Source of the DNA: RGDT01 sp964630925
GTDB taxonomy: Bacteria; Planctomycetota; Planctomycetia; Gemmatales; Gemmataceae
DNA length: 59,656 nucleotides
Reading direction: 5' to 3'
Assembly: GCA_964630925.1 (NCBI GenBank)
Contig: CAZVZK010000059.1
Span: 1 to 59,656 of the forward strand
The first letter of the stretch is position 1; each line of letters starts with the position of its first letter. The position numbers were made by a program, and so were the translations under genes. The notes beneath the pieces are model-generated. The model saw only the letters and a program-made list of their open reading frames with translations, ran no database searches and had not been told where the DNA came from. Shown here one piece after another: positions 1-9,033 of the stretch.

Positions 1-87
1 CCGATCTTGCCACAACCCGCCCTCCCGCGCTAGATCAAAATCCTAACCGCTCTAGCCAGCCAGGGCGGAGCGCCCGCCAATGGCTGG

Positions 88-636
88 GTGCCGGCCACGG
101 GGAAGCCCAGGCGGGCCTACCTCGATGACGGGGAGATCGCGGCGCTGCTGGCCGCCCTGGACGGGACCGGCCAGGCCGGTCCCGCGCCGCAGAGCCTGGC
201 GGGGCTGCGCGCAAAGCTGGAGCGGGTGGCGGGACGCGGCAGCGTGCTGCTGGTGGAGTGCGTCCTGGGTGACGACTACAAGGAGGCAGTGCCGTGCAAG
301 GCAGGGCGGCTGGCGTACGTCAATGAGGGCTATTTTTCCCAGGTCTGGCATGAGGTCCTCCCCGCCGTCCTCTTCCGCGCCGAGGACGGCCGGTACTGCG
401 CCCTCCGGCTGGACCTCGACATCGTGGAGGCGGACCTGTGCGATGCCTGGTGGCTGGTCAAGGACAGGCTGCATGCGGACGAGTGGGACGGGGTGGAGGA
501 GGGCGATGCCGCCCAGGTGGAGTACCTCAAGGGCCACCTGGCCGCCCTGGAGGCCCAGGCGGCCGAGGCTGGCCTGGCGGTCGCGGACAGGAAGGCGGCG
601 TGGGCGGGGCCGGAAGGCGCGGCCGCCGGCTCCTGA
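88..636 (+). CDS. Hypothetical protein, single copy of an unnamed ~150-aa domain
   Basis: A 182-aa soluble protein with no signal peptide or membrane segment and no function I recognise. From about residue 12 (LDDGEIAALLAAL) to about 168 (EYLKGHLAALEAQ) it aligns with each half of the protein at 14792-15856. Shared landmarks are an opening [DE]GE[IV]AAL helix, 'PCKAGRLA' versus 'PCDAGRLA', a W-H-E motif, 'DG+xY/H' and the closing 'LKGHLAALEA'. The frame has a stop at 31-33 and no ATG before the domain, so GTG at 88 was chosen. No clear ribosome binding site precedes it, so the 5' end may be truncated. The pattern of acidic, tryptophan-containing helices suggests a small protein-binding domain, but that is only inference. 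Confidence 0.7.
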   Translation: MPATGKPRRAYLDDGEIAALLAALDGTGQAGPAPQSLAGLRAKLERVAGRGSVLLVECVLGDDYKEAVPCKAGRLAYVNEGYFSQVWHEVLPAVLFRAEDGRYCALRLDLDIVEADLCDAWWLVKDRLHADEWDGVEEGDAAQVEYLKGHLAALEAQAAEAGLAVADRKAAWAGPEGAAAGS

Positions 637-759
637 ACACACCCGCCCCGCCAGCGTTTCTGGAGCTATCGCCCAACGGCGGCGGGTGCCACCCCGGATG
701 GCACCTGCCCGTCTGCCCGCCTGCCCCGAACTTCCCCCGGACGAAAGAGGACAAGCGAC

Positions 760-1392
760 ATGGGCGAGACAGGCAGCGACGACATGGCCACGCTGGCCGC
801 CGACATCCGCACGGATGCCGGCAGGCTGCTGGCCATCGGCTACGAGAACGACGAGCAGGTCTGCGAGAGCGTCCTGTTCTTCATGGACCTGCACTACTGC
901 CGCCGCGTCGAGGGGGCTTGGCCCCTGGTCCGGCGGATCGTCGCCGAAATGGCTGACCAGCGCCGCCGGGACCAGGCTTCCTGGCCCACGCCCACCGACT
1001 GCGAGCGGCTGGACGCCGCCTTCGCCGCGCTGAGGCGCAAGGGGATCGCAGCGCGGCAGCACTTCGAGCTTGACCGCGCGGGCGGCTACAAGGCGATGGA
1101 GGAACTGGTGGCTTCCCGCCCAGGCCGGCTCAGGGGCTACACCTTCTTCACCTGGCAGGACACCGACGGGGCCGTCGAGGACGGCGAGCTGTGCCTCCCC
1201 TTCGGCTCCACCTCCGGCGGGGGCGAGGCCGACGCCCAGGTGGGCCATGAGATCGTGGCCGCGCTGCGGGAGGCCGGCCTGGCCCCGGAGTGGGACGGCG
1301 ACCCCGGCCTCTGCGTCAGCGTCCCTGTGACGTGGCTCAGGCGGAGGCCGGAGGCGATGAAGCGGCACAAGCTGCACGCCGACTACCGCTGA
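760..1392 (+). CDS. DUF6891-like hypothetical protein
   Basis: A 210-aa soluble protein. The region WPTPTDCERLDAAFAAL, then GIAARQHF, GYTFFTWQD and EIVAALREAGL with a following EWDG matches the layout I remember for DUF6891, a family of unknown function common in actinobacteria. The usual Cys pair after the 'GI.A...F' strand is missing here. Start ATG 760 is supported by GAGGA ending about 8 nt upstream; an internal ATG at 784 is possible. It lies 123 bp after the gene at 88, and a sequence element in that gap is shared with the leader of the gene at 14792. It could share a transcript with the small genes downstream. Confidence 0.75.
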   Translation: MGETGSDDMATLAADIRTDAGRLLAIGYENDEQVCESVLFFMDLHYCRRVEGAWPLVRRIVAEMADQRRRDQASWPTPTDCERLDAAFAALRRKGIAARQHFELDRAGGYKAMEELVASRPGRLRGYTFFTWQDTDGAVEDGELCLPFGSTSGGGEADAQVGHEIVAALREAGLAPEWDGDPGLCVSVPVTWLRRRPEAMKRHKLHADYR

Positions 1393-1590
1393 GGGCGAGG
1401 CGGGAAGGGCCGCTGCCCGCTCGTGGCGGGCCGGCGGCTCGTCCCGGAGTCGTATGGCCGCCGTCCTGCGGCGGCGGGCCAGCGGGCGCGGCGGCGACGG
1501 CAGGTGGCGGCAGGACGACAGGGGATGCCCAAGCGGCCCGGCCGGGATGGGCCGAAAGGCCGAGGGACCGACAGCCAGAGGTGACGGGCG

Positions 1591-1947
1591 ATGAGCAGGA
1601 GGACGAAGATGGTCCGCGTGTGCTGCCCCCACGCCGGCTGCGGGGCCTTCCAGGGGGCCATCCAGATGTTCAAGAGCTACGGCATGGAGCCGGGAATCCA
1701 CGCCGACGGCGAGGGCCATTACCTCCTGTGCCACTGGCCCAAGCACTTGGACGAGGCAGGGCTGGTGCGTTTCGCCCACGACATGCTGAGGAAGACGAAC
1801 ACCTACTGCTCGTGCGGGCGGACATGGACCAGGCGTGGGGGCAAGGTGTTCGTTGCGAAGTGCAAGCGATGTGGCACCGAGCTGCAAATCTGCGCGGCGT
1901 GCCACGAGGCATGGGACTCGTCCTGCCCAGGGTGCGACGAGGAGTAG
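1591..1947 (+). CDS. Small zinc-ribbon-like protein
   Basis: A 118-aa protein with many cysteines. An N-terminal CC-x2-C cluster (about residues 10-16) is followed in the C-terminal half by CSC, CKRC, CAAC and CPGC pairs, the normal spacing of two zinc ribbons. The final HEAWDSSCPGCDEE resembles rubredoxin-like knuckles. Start 1591 is chosen because GAGGTG lies 8 nt upstream; ATG 1609 is an alternative. Function is unknown: zinc binding is likely from the pattern, and a nucleic-acid or protein-binding role is inference. Confidence 0.65.
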   Translation: MSRRTKMVRVCCPHAGCGAFQGAIQMFKSYGMEPGIHADGEGHYLLCHWPKHLDEAGLVRFAHDMLRKTNTYCSCGRTWTRRGGKVFVAKCKRCGTELQICAACHEAWDSSCPGCDEE

Positions 1948-2066
1948 CGGCTGACGGGCCTGCCGCTGCCGGCATGGGCGGCGGCGGAGGCGGCCGCGCC
2001 GGCCGGGGGCCGGCGCGGGGCATTCGGAGGAGCAATCAATGACCCCGATACACAAGAGGTGCCACC

Positions 2067-2264
2067 ATGTACCCGACCGATGACCAGTTGATCGACCGCG
2101 CCGTCCGCGCCTACTTCCGCCGCTACGGCAAGCGGGCGGACTACCCGTCCGTGCCGTCCAGCACCGTCTCGACGCGCGGCGTCGTCCGGCTGGTGAACTG
2201 CAACGGCGAGCTGGCCCGGTACAAGCACGACAAGAAGCGGGACAAGCTGACCTTCGTCCCCTGA
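2067..2264 (+). CDS. Small hypothetical basic protein
   Basis: A 65-aa protein beginning MYPTDDQLIDRAVRAYFRRYG and ending in a KHDKKRDKLTF segment. It has a good GAGGTG ribosome binding site 6 nt before ATG 2067, the same sequence that precedes the gene at 1591. The basic N-terminal helix followed by predicted strands could bind nucleic acid, but no family is recognised. It is the last of four co-directional small genes in this accessory stretch. Confidence 0.6.
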   Translation: MYPTDDQLIDRAVRAYFRRYGKRADYPSVPSSTVSTRGVVRLVNCNGELARYKHDKKRDKLTFVP

Positions 2265-2584
2265 CGCCGGCGTTTCGCTGACGACATCCTGGCCGGCGGT
2301 GCCCTGTGCGGCACCGCCGGCCCTCGCCCGCCGGCCCGCCCGAATCGAGGACATCCAAGTGAACGCGAAGCCGAAGCCCCCCTCGCCCTCCCGCCGCGCC
2401 GCCCGCCTCCGCGTGCTGATCGCCGACATTCGGCCGCTCCGGCGTCGCCCTCATCCGCCCGCCGGGCCACCAACATGCGGCCTGGGCGGCTCCGGGAATG
2501 CTCCGTCGAAGTGCCGCACGTGGATCTGTACGATAGGCGGGAGGCCCCCGCGCCGCGCCTGGCCGCCGCCCTACCCGATCCTGG
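2265..2584. other. Gap without a convincing gene
   Basis: The 320 bp between the small plus-strand gene and the end of the minus-strand replication initiator contain overlapping open frames but none with a ribosome binding site and a recognisable product. Codon-like composition switches frame near 2440, so a decayed small gene is possible. No terminator hairpin is evident. Confidence 0.4.
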
Positions 2585-4015
2585 TCACGCGGAGTCAGTA
2601 GTTGCAGCGGCTTCGGCTCGTCGGCGGAGCAGGGACAAGACCTGCTGAGCGACGGCGTGCTTGAGCTGGGCCTCCCGGAAAGGGGTCGACTGGCCGCCGC
2701 CACACACCCAGTCGCGTACCGGGCCGCCAGCGGCCTCGGCGACCTCCCACTCCAAGCGGCCCATGTCCTCGGGCGACAGGGAGTCGAGGTATGCCTGCAC
2801 GGCCGGCTCATGGGGGCCGGCCCGCCCGGCACCCCCCGCATCGCTCTCGCCCCCGACGCGCGGGGCCGGCGGGCCGGCGGCACGCGGTCCGGGGGCATGG
2901 GCCCTCCCCGCCTCGCGTTGGTTGGCCGGCCGGAAGCCCGCCGGGGGCGGATACCCGCCCTTGATGGAGGCGACCAGCAAGCCGGCGGGGTTCCCGACCT
3001 TGCGCCCGGCCTCCGACCCCACGCGCCAGTCGTGGACCGCGATACTCATGGCGACGTGGTCGGGGGGGTAGCGGGACGCCAGGTCGGCCGCCACCCCGGC
3101 GGCGACCCCGCACCGCGCGAGATCCCTGGCGAGATGCCGCGCCCCGGAACAGGCTGGCGGACTCGCCCGGCTGAAACCAACTCGCCAGAGTCCGCGCCTC
3201 GCCTCGGTGTAGCGTTCCCGCTCCGGGGCCTCCTCGATGTGCCCCGCTTCTTCCAGCTCCTGGATGGCTCGCCTCAGCAGCCTCCTGACCCCTCCCGTGT
3301 GGTATTCGCGGGACATCCCGAGGTGTTCGTGGGCGAGGACGCCCAGGTTGAACGTCCACTCGGCCCGCTGGCAGAACCGCTTGTCGAGGAAGCGGTACAG
3401 CCGCCGGGCGGCCGGGCTCTTGAGCGCGAAGTAGGCCCCCAGGTCCAGGGGCTTGGCGTGGCCCTCGCGCACGCTGCGGACGAGCGTCCCGTTCCAGGTG
3501 GCTGCCCAAGGGGCGGCCCCTGGGCCATCCGAGAAGCCCTCAAGGACGCTGAGCCGCTCCGAGCGCCACCGCCTTTCGGCCCGGCCCCACCAGGCACCGT
3601 CGAACGCCAGGGCCGAGCCCGACCAGCGGCGCAGCGCCAGGCGTAGCCTCGCGTAGGACACGCCGCTTCGCCCCCAGCCGAGAAGGCGGATGGCCTCCAG
3701 CGGCTGGAATCCCATCGTGGCGGGGCCAGGGAGGGCGGGTCGTGTCGGGAAGCATCCGTCCCGCGCCGCGAGGGCCAGGAGGACGAGCAGCACGTCCATG
3801 TCGGCCGGCGTCGGGAGGCCGTCCCCGGAGGGGGTGACGGCCAAGGCCCGTTCCGCCGCGCGACCGGCCCCTTTGTCGTGGATGGTGTCCCGGTAGCGGG
3901 CCTCCGTCAGCCCAGCCGGGGTGCGGCCCGCGAGGAGGGCGAGGGGGAACTCGGCCAGATTGAGTTCTTCGATGCCGGGTGGATACGGGTGGGATTGGCG
4001 CGGCTGATCGGTCAC
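2585..4015 (-). CDS. Replication initiator protein A-like (plasmid-type)
   Basis: A 476-aa protein of the replication initiator A (RPA) kind found on plasmids and integrated elements. It opens with HPYPPGIEELNLAEFPLALL, then a core (about residues 80-285) with the family layout: an LLVLLALAARDG helix, FQPLEAIRLLGW, the YARLRLALRRWSGSALAF helix-turn-strand, and LKSPAARRLYRFLDKRF followed by FNLGVLAHEHLGMS. The C-terminal part is low-complexity with a final helical tail. Such proteins bind iterons and load the replisome. Five 21-bp direct repeats lie 255-355 bp upstream of its start, which fits an initiator with its origin. Whether it still replicates anything or is a chromosomal relic cannot be told from this window. 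Confidence 0.85.
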   Translation of the reverse strand: MTDQPRQSHPYPPGIEELNLAEFPLALLAGRTPAGLTEARYRDTIHDKGAGRAAERALAVTPSGDGLPTPADMDVLLVLLALAARDGCFPTRPALPGPATMGFQPLEAIRLLGWGRSGVSYARLRLALRRWSGSALAFDGAWWGRAERRWRSERLSVLEGFSDGPGAAPWAATWNGTLVRSVREGHAKPLDLGAYFALKSPAARRLYRFLDKRFCQRAEWTFNLGVLAHEHLGMSREYHTGGVRRLLRRAIQELEEAGHIEEAPERERYTEARRGLWRVGFSRASPPACSGARHLARDLARCGVAAGVAADLASRYPPDHVAMSIAVHDWRVGSEAGRKVGNPAGLLVASIKGGYPPPAGFRPANQREAGRAHAPGPRAAGPPAPRVGGESDAGGAGRAGPHEPAVQAYLDSLSPEDMGRLEWEVAEAAGGPVRDWVCGGGQSTPFREAQLKHAVAQQVLSLLRRRAEAAATTDSA

Positions 4016-4269
4016 GGCACGGGACCCCCACGCGCCCCGCCTTGCGCGGGGCGTGAATAGGTGAGGTTGTCCCAGCCGCCTTGGCTAGATGTCCCGCACA
4101 GCGCGCTGTCGCACGGCGTCGGGCTGTCACGCAGGGCCACGGCCTGACCGCAGACGCGGGGCGTAGTCGTCCGTCGATGTACCGTAATTCGCGAAGATTA
4201 CTCCATCCGTCGGCTTTGTAGCAGCGTGGCCGTCAGAGGCAACCCCCGGCCTGGCTAACTCGTCCGCTA

Positions 4270-4370
4270 TCGTCAGACGGGACACCAACCGAGTCAGACG
4301 GGGCACGGCCCGAGTCAGACGGGGCACCGACTGCGTCAGGTGGGGCACGGCCCGAGTCAGACGGGGCACC
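4270..4370. repeat. Five 21-bp iterons upstream of the replication initiator
   Basis: GTCAG recurs at 4272, 4293, 4314, 4335 and 4356, exactly 21 bp apart, within the unit CGAGTCAGACGGGGCACGGCC. The three best copies (from 4291, 4312 and 4354) are nearly identical; those at 4272 and 4335 carry changes. Two helical turns per unit beside a replication initiator gene is the hallmark of an iteron-controlled origin. A further CGTCAGAGG at 4231 may be a degenerate copy. Confidence 0.85.
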
Positions 4371-4710
4371 GCCTCGGCGTGTAATGTCCATCAAGGACAG
4401 AACTTGCGCCAAGCTAAATGCTGTTCCCGAACTGATGAGGGAAATGAAAAGGCAACACGGCTGCGGGCTGGTGGAGGGCGGGACCGCTGGGGCCGCCTGC
4501 CGAGCAGATACTTCCTGGGCGTAGTGGTGGCGGCGAGGCCGAACATGAAGCCGATGCACCGCGCTTGCCACGACGAAGAACACGGCGTCACTGAGGGCTC
4601 ACTGTCGTAACGGGCACTGCGGAGGTCTTCACGCCGGAGGGACAAAGGGCACGTCCGCACGCCAGCACCGGCGGACGAGTTCTCGCCGGGGCTGCTGGGG
4701 CACTACGGGC

Positions 4711-4720
4711 CGGGTACAAT
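4711..4720 (+). promoter_or_regulatory. Candidate extended -10 promoter element
   Basis: CGGGTACAAT lies 53 bp before the start of the STAND NTPase gene. The same ten bases occur at 8587-8596 before the next gene. No good -35 box is visible. Confidence 0.4.
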
Positions 4721-4772
4721 TCAATGACGCCCGCCGCCGAGGCCGGCCTCCTATCCCCATGCGAGGCAGAGC

Positions 4773-7700
4773 ATGTTCGCACGCCCCGAGGACCTGCTGG
4801 CCCTCGCCGGCCAAGGTGGCCGGCCCTTTGAGGAGTTCCTCTTCGACCTCGTCCAGATGGAGGCGTCGCGGCACGGCATCCCGCCCCACGCCGTCCGCTG
4901 GGACCCCCGCACCTCGGTCCCCGACGGGGGCCGCGACATCTTCGTCGATGCCACGCACGCCGACCCCTCCCCCCGCTTCGTCCCGCAGCGGCATTCCATC
5001 TGGTCGGCCAAGTCGGGCAAGGACGGCTTGCAGCCGTCCACCTTGCGTGGCGAGATCATCGACCCCGGCCACGGGGCGCTGCGCCAGCACCTGCGGGACG
5101 GGAACGTCTTCGTCTGGTGTGCCTTGCAGCCGGCGGACGCGGACGGGCAGGCCGCGCTGCGCGACAAGGCGGCGGAGGTGGCCCCGACCACGGAGGGCGG
5201 CCCGTTCGACCCCGCCCTGGTGCAGTTCCGCTGGCTCGCCGACCTCTGCGCCGTCCTCAACGACCACCCCGGCCTCATCGCCAAGCACCTGCCCGACGTG
5301 GACAGGCGGTTCGCCGGCATCCAGACGCTGGCCGAATGGGGACAGGGGGCGGCGGGCGGCCTCCCCGCCGTCTGGGCGGACATCCCGGCCCGCCGGGAGG
5401 CGGCCGATGCGGTCCGCGCCCACCTCCGGGGCCGCTCTGGGCAGAACGTCCTCCATGTCGCGGGGCTGTCCGGCGTGGGCAAGACGAGGACGGTGCTGGA
5501 GGCATGCAGGGGCGAGAGGGACCTGGGCGGCGTCCTTTACGTCCCGCGTCACGAGGGCCTGAGCGAGGCGTTCCTCCGGCACCTGACCCGGAACGAGCAT
5601 CTGGTGGCCCTGGTGGTCGTGGACGAGGTGCCCATAGGGGGCGTCCGGGAGATCGCGGCCGCCGTGGGCGGTCACGCCGGCCGCCTCCGGTTCGTCACCA
5701 TCGGGCCCGCGCGGCGCGGCGAGCGGGGCCGCCCCGGCGCGAACGTCCTCGTGCTGGCCGAGCCCGATACCGAAGAGGGCGTGCTGCCGGTCGTCCGTCT
5801 GGCGGGGCCGGGCCTCTCGCCCCCTGTCAGCCGGAGCATCGCCCGCTTCGCCGCGCATGACCTCCGGCTCGCCCTGATGCTGGTCGAGGCGACGCAGGGC
5901 GATGACCGGCTCCGCGACATCCCCATCGAGGACGGGGCGGAGGTCTGGGAGCGGGTGACACGCCTGTTCGCCGCCCGCCTGGGCGACGTGGCCGCCTTCC
6001 GCGCCAACTACCCCTGGCTCACCGTCGCCGTGGACGTTGGCGTCAGGGAGGACCTCCGGGAGGAGCTGGATTTCGTGGGCGGGGCGTTCAACGTCGCCCC
6101 CGAGCGGCTCGACGATGCCGTCGGCTCGGCGACCCCGTGCGGGCTGGGCGTGGACACGCCCAGGATGTTCGAGCCCACCCCGAGGGGGCTGGCGGGCCAC
6201 CTCTTCAGGCAGAGGGTCTGGCCGTCGCTGCGGAACCGCCTTGAGGTACTGGGGGAGGCCCCCGAGCGGCTGCTCCGCCGGTTCCTTGAGCGCTGCCAGG
6301 AGTGCGACGAAGAGGACAGGGGCGACATCGAGGGGCGGCTCTCGGCCTTCTTCTGGGCCGCGCTGGGCGACCCCCGCCTCGCCGCCTTGATCGACCGTGG
6401 CCGGTCGCGCCTGTTCAAGGCGTGGGCCGAGCTTGACCCCGGCTCCGGCCTGCCGTGGCTCCGGCAGGCCGTGGCGTCCGCCACGGACGACGACCTCGCG
6501 GCCTTCACGGGCGACACGGACGGCAGCGGCGGCTGGCGCGGGCGGCGGCAGGTGGTGTGGCTGTGCGAGGCGCTGGCCCAGTTCGACGCGCACTTCGCGT
6601 CCTGCGAGGAGGTCCTGTTCCGGCTGGCGCAGGTCGAGACGGAGCCGAGGATCGGCAACAACAGCACCGGGATTTGGAGGGGGCTCTTCTCACCGGCCCT
6701 GGCCTTCACGGAGGTGCCCTTCCCGGAGAGGGCGGACATGCTGTTGCGCAGGCTCGGGGAGGCCGACGAGCGGACGCTCCGCCTCGCCCTGTCCGCCGTC
6801 GTCGATGCCATCGGCTGGCAGGGCGGGCGGATGTTGCCCCCGCAGGTCGTCGGCGGCCGGCTGGTGCCCGAGCGATGGCTGCCGGCGTCCCACGGAGAGA
6901 TCGCCCGGCTCCAGGCCGGCCTGGCCGCCCGGACGCTGGAGGCCGTCGCCGCGCTCCCGGCACCGCTCGCGGGCATCGGCCGCGAGGCGGTCGTCAAGGA
7001 CCTGGGGGCGTTCGCGCATCTGGGCCTGGTAGGCCAACTGAAAGACTTCTTGCCGGCGGACGGCGGGTGGGGCCTCGCCCTCCGGGCGCAGCTCCGCCGC
7101 CTCATCAGGGGCGCGACGGCGGCGGCCAAGGCCAGGCCCGGCGGAGCGCCCGAGCCGCACTTGAACGGCCTCCGGGAGTGGTACGCCGCCCTGGAGCCTG
7201 CGGGCCTCGCCGACAGGGCCAGGGACTTGACGATGCTGGCCCCGTGGGAGGCGGCCGTTGACGCCGGCGGGGAGATGCGTCCCAGGCCACAGGCCCCCTA
7301 TCAGGCGCTGGCCGGCGAGCTGCTCGCCTGCCCCGATGCCCTCGCGGAGCTGGACGGCTGGTTCGACGGAGGGCAGGCCCGCTCGGCGTTCCACCTCGGC
7401 CTGGCCTTGGGGGAGGCGGATGCCGGAGGAGACGCCACGCCGGTGGTGGGTCCCTGGCTGGATGCGGCGAGGTGCGGGGGCGTGGTCGGAGGCCACCTCC
7501 GTGGCGTGGCCCGCCGCGAAGGCGCGTTGCCGGCCGAATGGGGCCGGCGGCTTGACGAGGCGGCGGCCCGGCATCCGATGTACGCGGCCCTGATGACCGC
7601 CGAGGCGGACTTCTCTCGGCAAGGCTTGGGCCGGATCACCGGCCTCGTGGCGTCGGGATCGGCCCCCGTCACCGCGCTTGAGCCACTCGTTTACCCGGAG

Positions 7701-8519
7701 TGGGGGCCGGTGCTGGGCGTCGATGAGCGGGCCGAGGTCATTCGGCTCCTGCGGCTTGAGGGGTCCCGCCGCGAGCAGGCCGTCGGCGTGGCCCTGGCGC
7801 TCACGACGGCCTGGACGCGGCACGGGGAGGAGGCGATCCCGGAGGCCCTGGCCGCGTCAGCCATCGAGTCCCTCCGGGAGGGGCTGGGGCTGGACCTGGA
7901 CTCGTACAACTGGGCGACCACGGCGAAGGCGCTGGCGATGTCAGCACCGCAAGAGGCGGCCGGGCTGCTCGCCGAGGCCCTGACCACGCCGGGGCCGATG
8001 CGGTTCGAGCTGCGGGACGAAGCCCACACGCAGTTGCTCTGCCTCGCCGGGCAGCACTCGCGGCACGTCATGGAGGCGTTCGGGCGCGCCTTGCTCGACC
8101 CCGCGCGGCGGCCCCACCTGGGCCTGTCGCGGCTGCACGGGCTGTTGGAGGCCATCGGCCTGCCGGAGGTGCGGTCCTGGCTCGGTGAACACGGCACCGG
8201 GCCGGTGAGGGGGATCGCCCACCACCTGGACAGCCCACGGCTCCAGAGCGGGGTGCCGTCCGTGCCGCCGGTCACGGGCTGGGTGATGGGCCAGTTCGGC
8301 GGCGACGACCGGATCTTCCGGGCCTTCTGCGCCGGCCGGCACTGCCTGGAGATCCGCGCCGGGGACGCCATCGACCGGCGGCCGGAGCTGGAGAGGGAGG
8401 TCGGCCCGTTCCTGGGTCAGGAGGGGTGGGTGCGGCGTTGGGCGCGGTACGAGTTCGACGTGAACGATGACGAGGCGCGGTGGGACGAACGCACGGACGA
8501 GCAGATGGAGCGGATGTAG
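4773..8519 (+). CDS. STAND-type NTPase with N-terminal nuclease-like domain (Avs-like candidate)
   Basis: A 1248-aa soluble protein. Residues 1 to ~160 look like a PD-(D/E)xK nuclease of Mrr type: a helical start, then VPDGGRD (D51, D55) and a strand ending IWSAKSG, where S78-A-K80 takes the place of the usual E/QxK. Residues ~195-440 form a P-loop NTPase with Walker A GLSGVGKT (231-238) and Walker B LVVVDE (D284, E285). The remaining ~800 residues are rich in leucine and alanine helices and have no motif I recognise. Effector, STAND NTPase and long sensor is the plan of antiviral Avs proteins, where sensing of a phage protein drives oligomerisation and DNA cutting. That role is inferred; the usual TPR signature is not evident. 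Context (replication gene, orphan genes) is accessory. Confidence 0.75.
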   Translation: MFARPEDLLALAGQGGRPFEEFLFDLVQMEASRHGIPPHAVRWDPRTSVPDGGRDIFVDATHADPSPRFVPQRHSIWSAKSGKDGLQPSTLRGEIIDPGHGALRQHLRDGNVFVWCALQPADADGQAALRDKAAEVAPTTEGGPFDPALVQFRWLADLCAVLNDHPGLIAKHLPDVDRRFAGIQTLAEWGQGAAGGLPAVWADIPARREAADAVRAHLRGRSGQNVLHVAGLSGVGKTRTVLEACRGERDLGGVLYVPRHEGLSEAFLRHLTRNEHLVALVVVDEVPIGGVREIAAAVGGHAGRLRFVTIGPARRGERGRPGANVLVLAEPDTEEGVLPVVRLAGPGLSPPVSRSIARFAAHDLRLALMLVEATQGDDRLRDIPIEDGAEVWERVTRLFAARLGDVAAFRANYPWLTVAVDVGVREDLREELDFVGGAFNVAPERLDDAVGSATPCGLGVDTPRMFEPTPRGLAGHLFRQRVWPSLRNRLEVLGEAPERLLRRFLERCQECDEEDRGDIEGRLSAFFWAALGDPRLAALIDRGRSRLFKAWAELDPGSGLPWLRQAVASATDDDLAAFTGDTDGSGGWRGRRQVVWLCEALAQFDAHFASCEEVLFRLAQVETEPRIGNNSTGIWRGLFSPALAFTEVPFPERADMLLRRLGEADERTLRLALSAVVDAIGWQGGRMLPPQVVGGRLVPERWLPASHGEIARLQAGLAARTLEAVAALPAPLAGIGREAVVKDLGAFAHLGLVGQLKDFLPADGGWGLALRAQLRRLIRGATAAAKARPGGAPEPHLNGLREWYAALEPAGLADRARDLTMLAPWEAAVDAGGEMRPRPQAPYQALAGELLACPDALAELDGWFDGGQARSAFHLGLALGEADAGGDATPVVGPWLDAARCGGVVGGHLRGVARREGALPAEWGRRLDEAAARHPMYAALMTAEADFSRQGLGRITGLVASGSAPVTALEPLVYPEWGPVLGVDERAEVIRLLRLEGSRREQAVGVALALTTAWTRHGEEAIPEALAASAIESLREGLGLDLDSYNWATTAKALAMSAPQEAAGLLAEALTTPGPMRFELRDEAHTQLLCLAGQHSRHVMEAFGRALLDPARRPHLGLSRLHGLLEAIGLPEVRSWLGEHGTGPVRGIAHHLDSPRLQSGVPSVPPVTGWVMGQFGGDDRIFRAFCAGRHCLEIRAGDAIDRRPELEREVGPFLGQEGWVRRWARYEFDVNDDEARWDERTDEQMERM

Positions 8520-8586
8520 GGCCGCTCCAGCCAAGCCCGGCCGTTCAGCGAATCCTCGGCACACGCCCGAATCCACGACACACCGG

Positions 8587-8596
8587 CGGGTACAAT
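8587..8596 (+). promoter_or_regulatory. Candidate extended -10 promoter element
   Basis: CGGGTACAAT, identical to 4711-4720, lies 65 bp before GTG 8661. No convincing -35 box is present. Confidence 0.4.
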
Positions 8597-8660
8597 GCCC
8601 TGCGCGCCCGCCGCCGGGCGGCACGGGAAGAAGGGGCGGCTCAACCGAGGGGGGCGACAG

Positions 8661-8870
8661 GTGGAGAAGAAAGTGCGGTTGCGGCTGGCCGGCCTGGACG
8701 GGAACGCCCACTCCCTGATGGGGGCCTTCTCCGCCCAGGCACGCAGCGAGGGCTGGACTGGCCAAGAGATAGACGCCGTCCTGGCTGAGGCCATGAAGGG
8801 CGACTACAACCACCTCCTGCGCACGCTGGACGACCACTGCGACCAGCGCGGCCTCCCGCCCGAAGAGTGA
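8661..8870 (+). CDS. Small conserved-looking hypothetical protein
   Basis: A 69-aa protein if started at GTG 8661, preceded by a GAGG stretch; the frame stays open to an ATG at 8595, but that would overlap the promoter-like element. It reads KVRLRLAGLDGNAHSLMG, then a helix with GWTGQEIDAVLAEAM and a C-terminal helix ending in DDHC. I recall similar small proteins in planctomycetes without any assigned function. The compact strand-helix-helix form could be a regulator or adaptor. It lies 141 bp downstream of the STAND NTPase gene but seems to have its own promoter element. Confidence 0.65.
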   Translation: MEKKVRLRLAGLDGNAHSLMGAFSAQARSEGWTGQEIDAVLAEAMKGDYNHLLRTLDDHCDQRGLPPEE

Positions 8871-9033
8871 GACGGAACGGGGCGGCCGCACTGCATCCCG
8901 CGAGCGGCTTGGCCGTGTCGCGGCCAGGGCCTATCCTCTCCCGTGACGCTGACACCCCTTCCCCTCAACGCACGCCGTGGCCGCCTCACCGGGCGGCTTC
9001 CCACTGCCCACACTCACCCAAGGATTCGACATC

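Larger units (their letters stand above)
4016..4772. other. Intergenic region with candidate origin
   Basis: This 757-bp divergent region separates the minus-strand replication initiator from the plus-strand STAND NTPase gene. It contains the iteron block (4270-4370), a comparatively AT-richer stretch near 4160-4220 and a TACAAT element at 4715-4720. The open frames within it are short or built from the repeats and are not called as genes. Confidence 0.6.

Noticed and set aside
52..2898. Long minus-strand open frame across the first small genes
   Set aside because: It is antisense to better-supported genes, Pro/Arg/Ala-rich and lacks any recognisable domain, as is common in high-GC DNA.
4127..4369. 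A minus-strand open frame with a repeating PRLTRAV peptide
   Set aside because: The 7-residue period is just the 21-bp iterons read in frame; there is no ribosome binding site or other coding sign.
4270..4370. Regular repeats considered as a CRISPR array
   Set aside because: The 21-bp units are contiguous, with no unique spacers, and adjoin a replication initiator gene.
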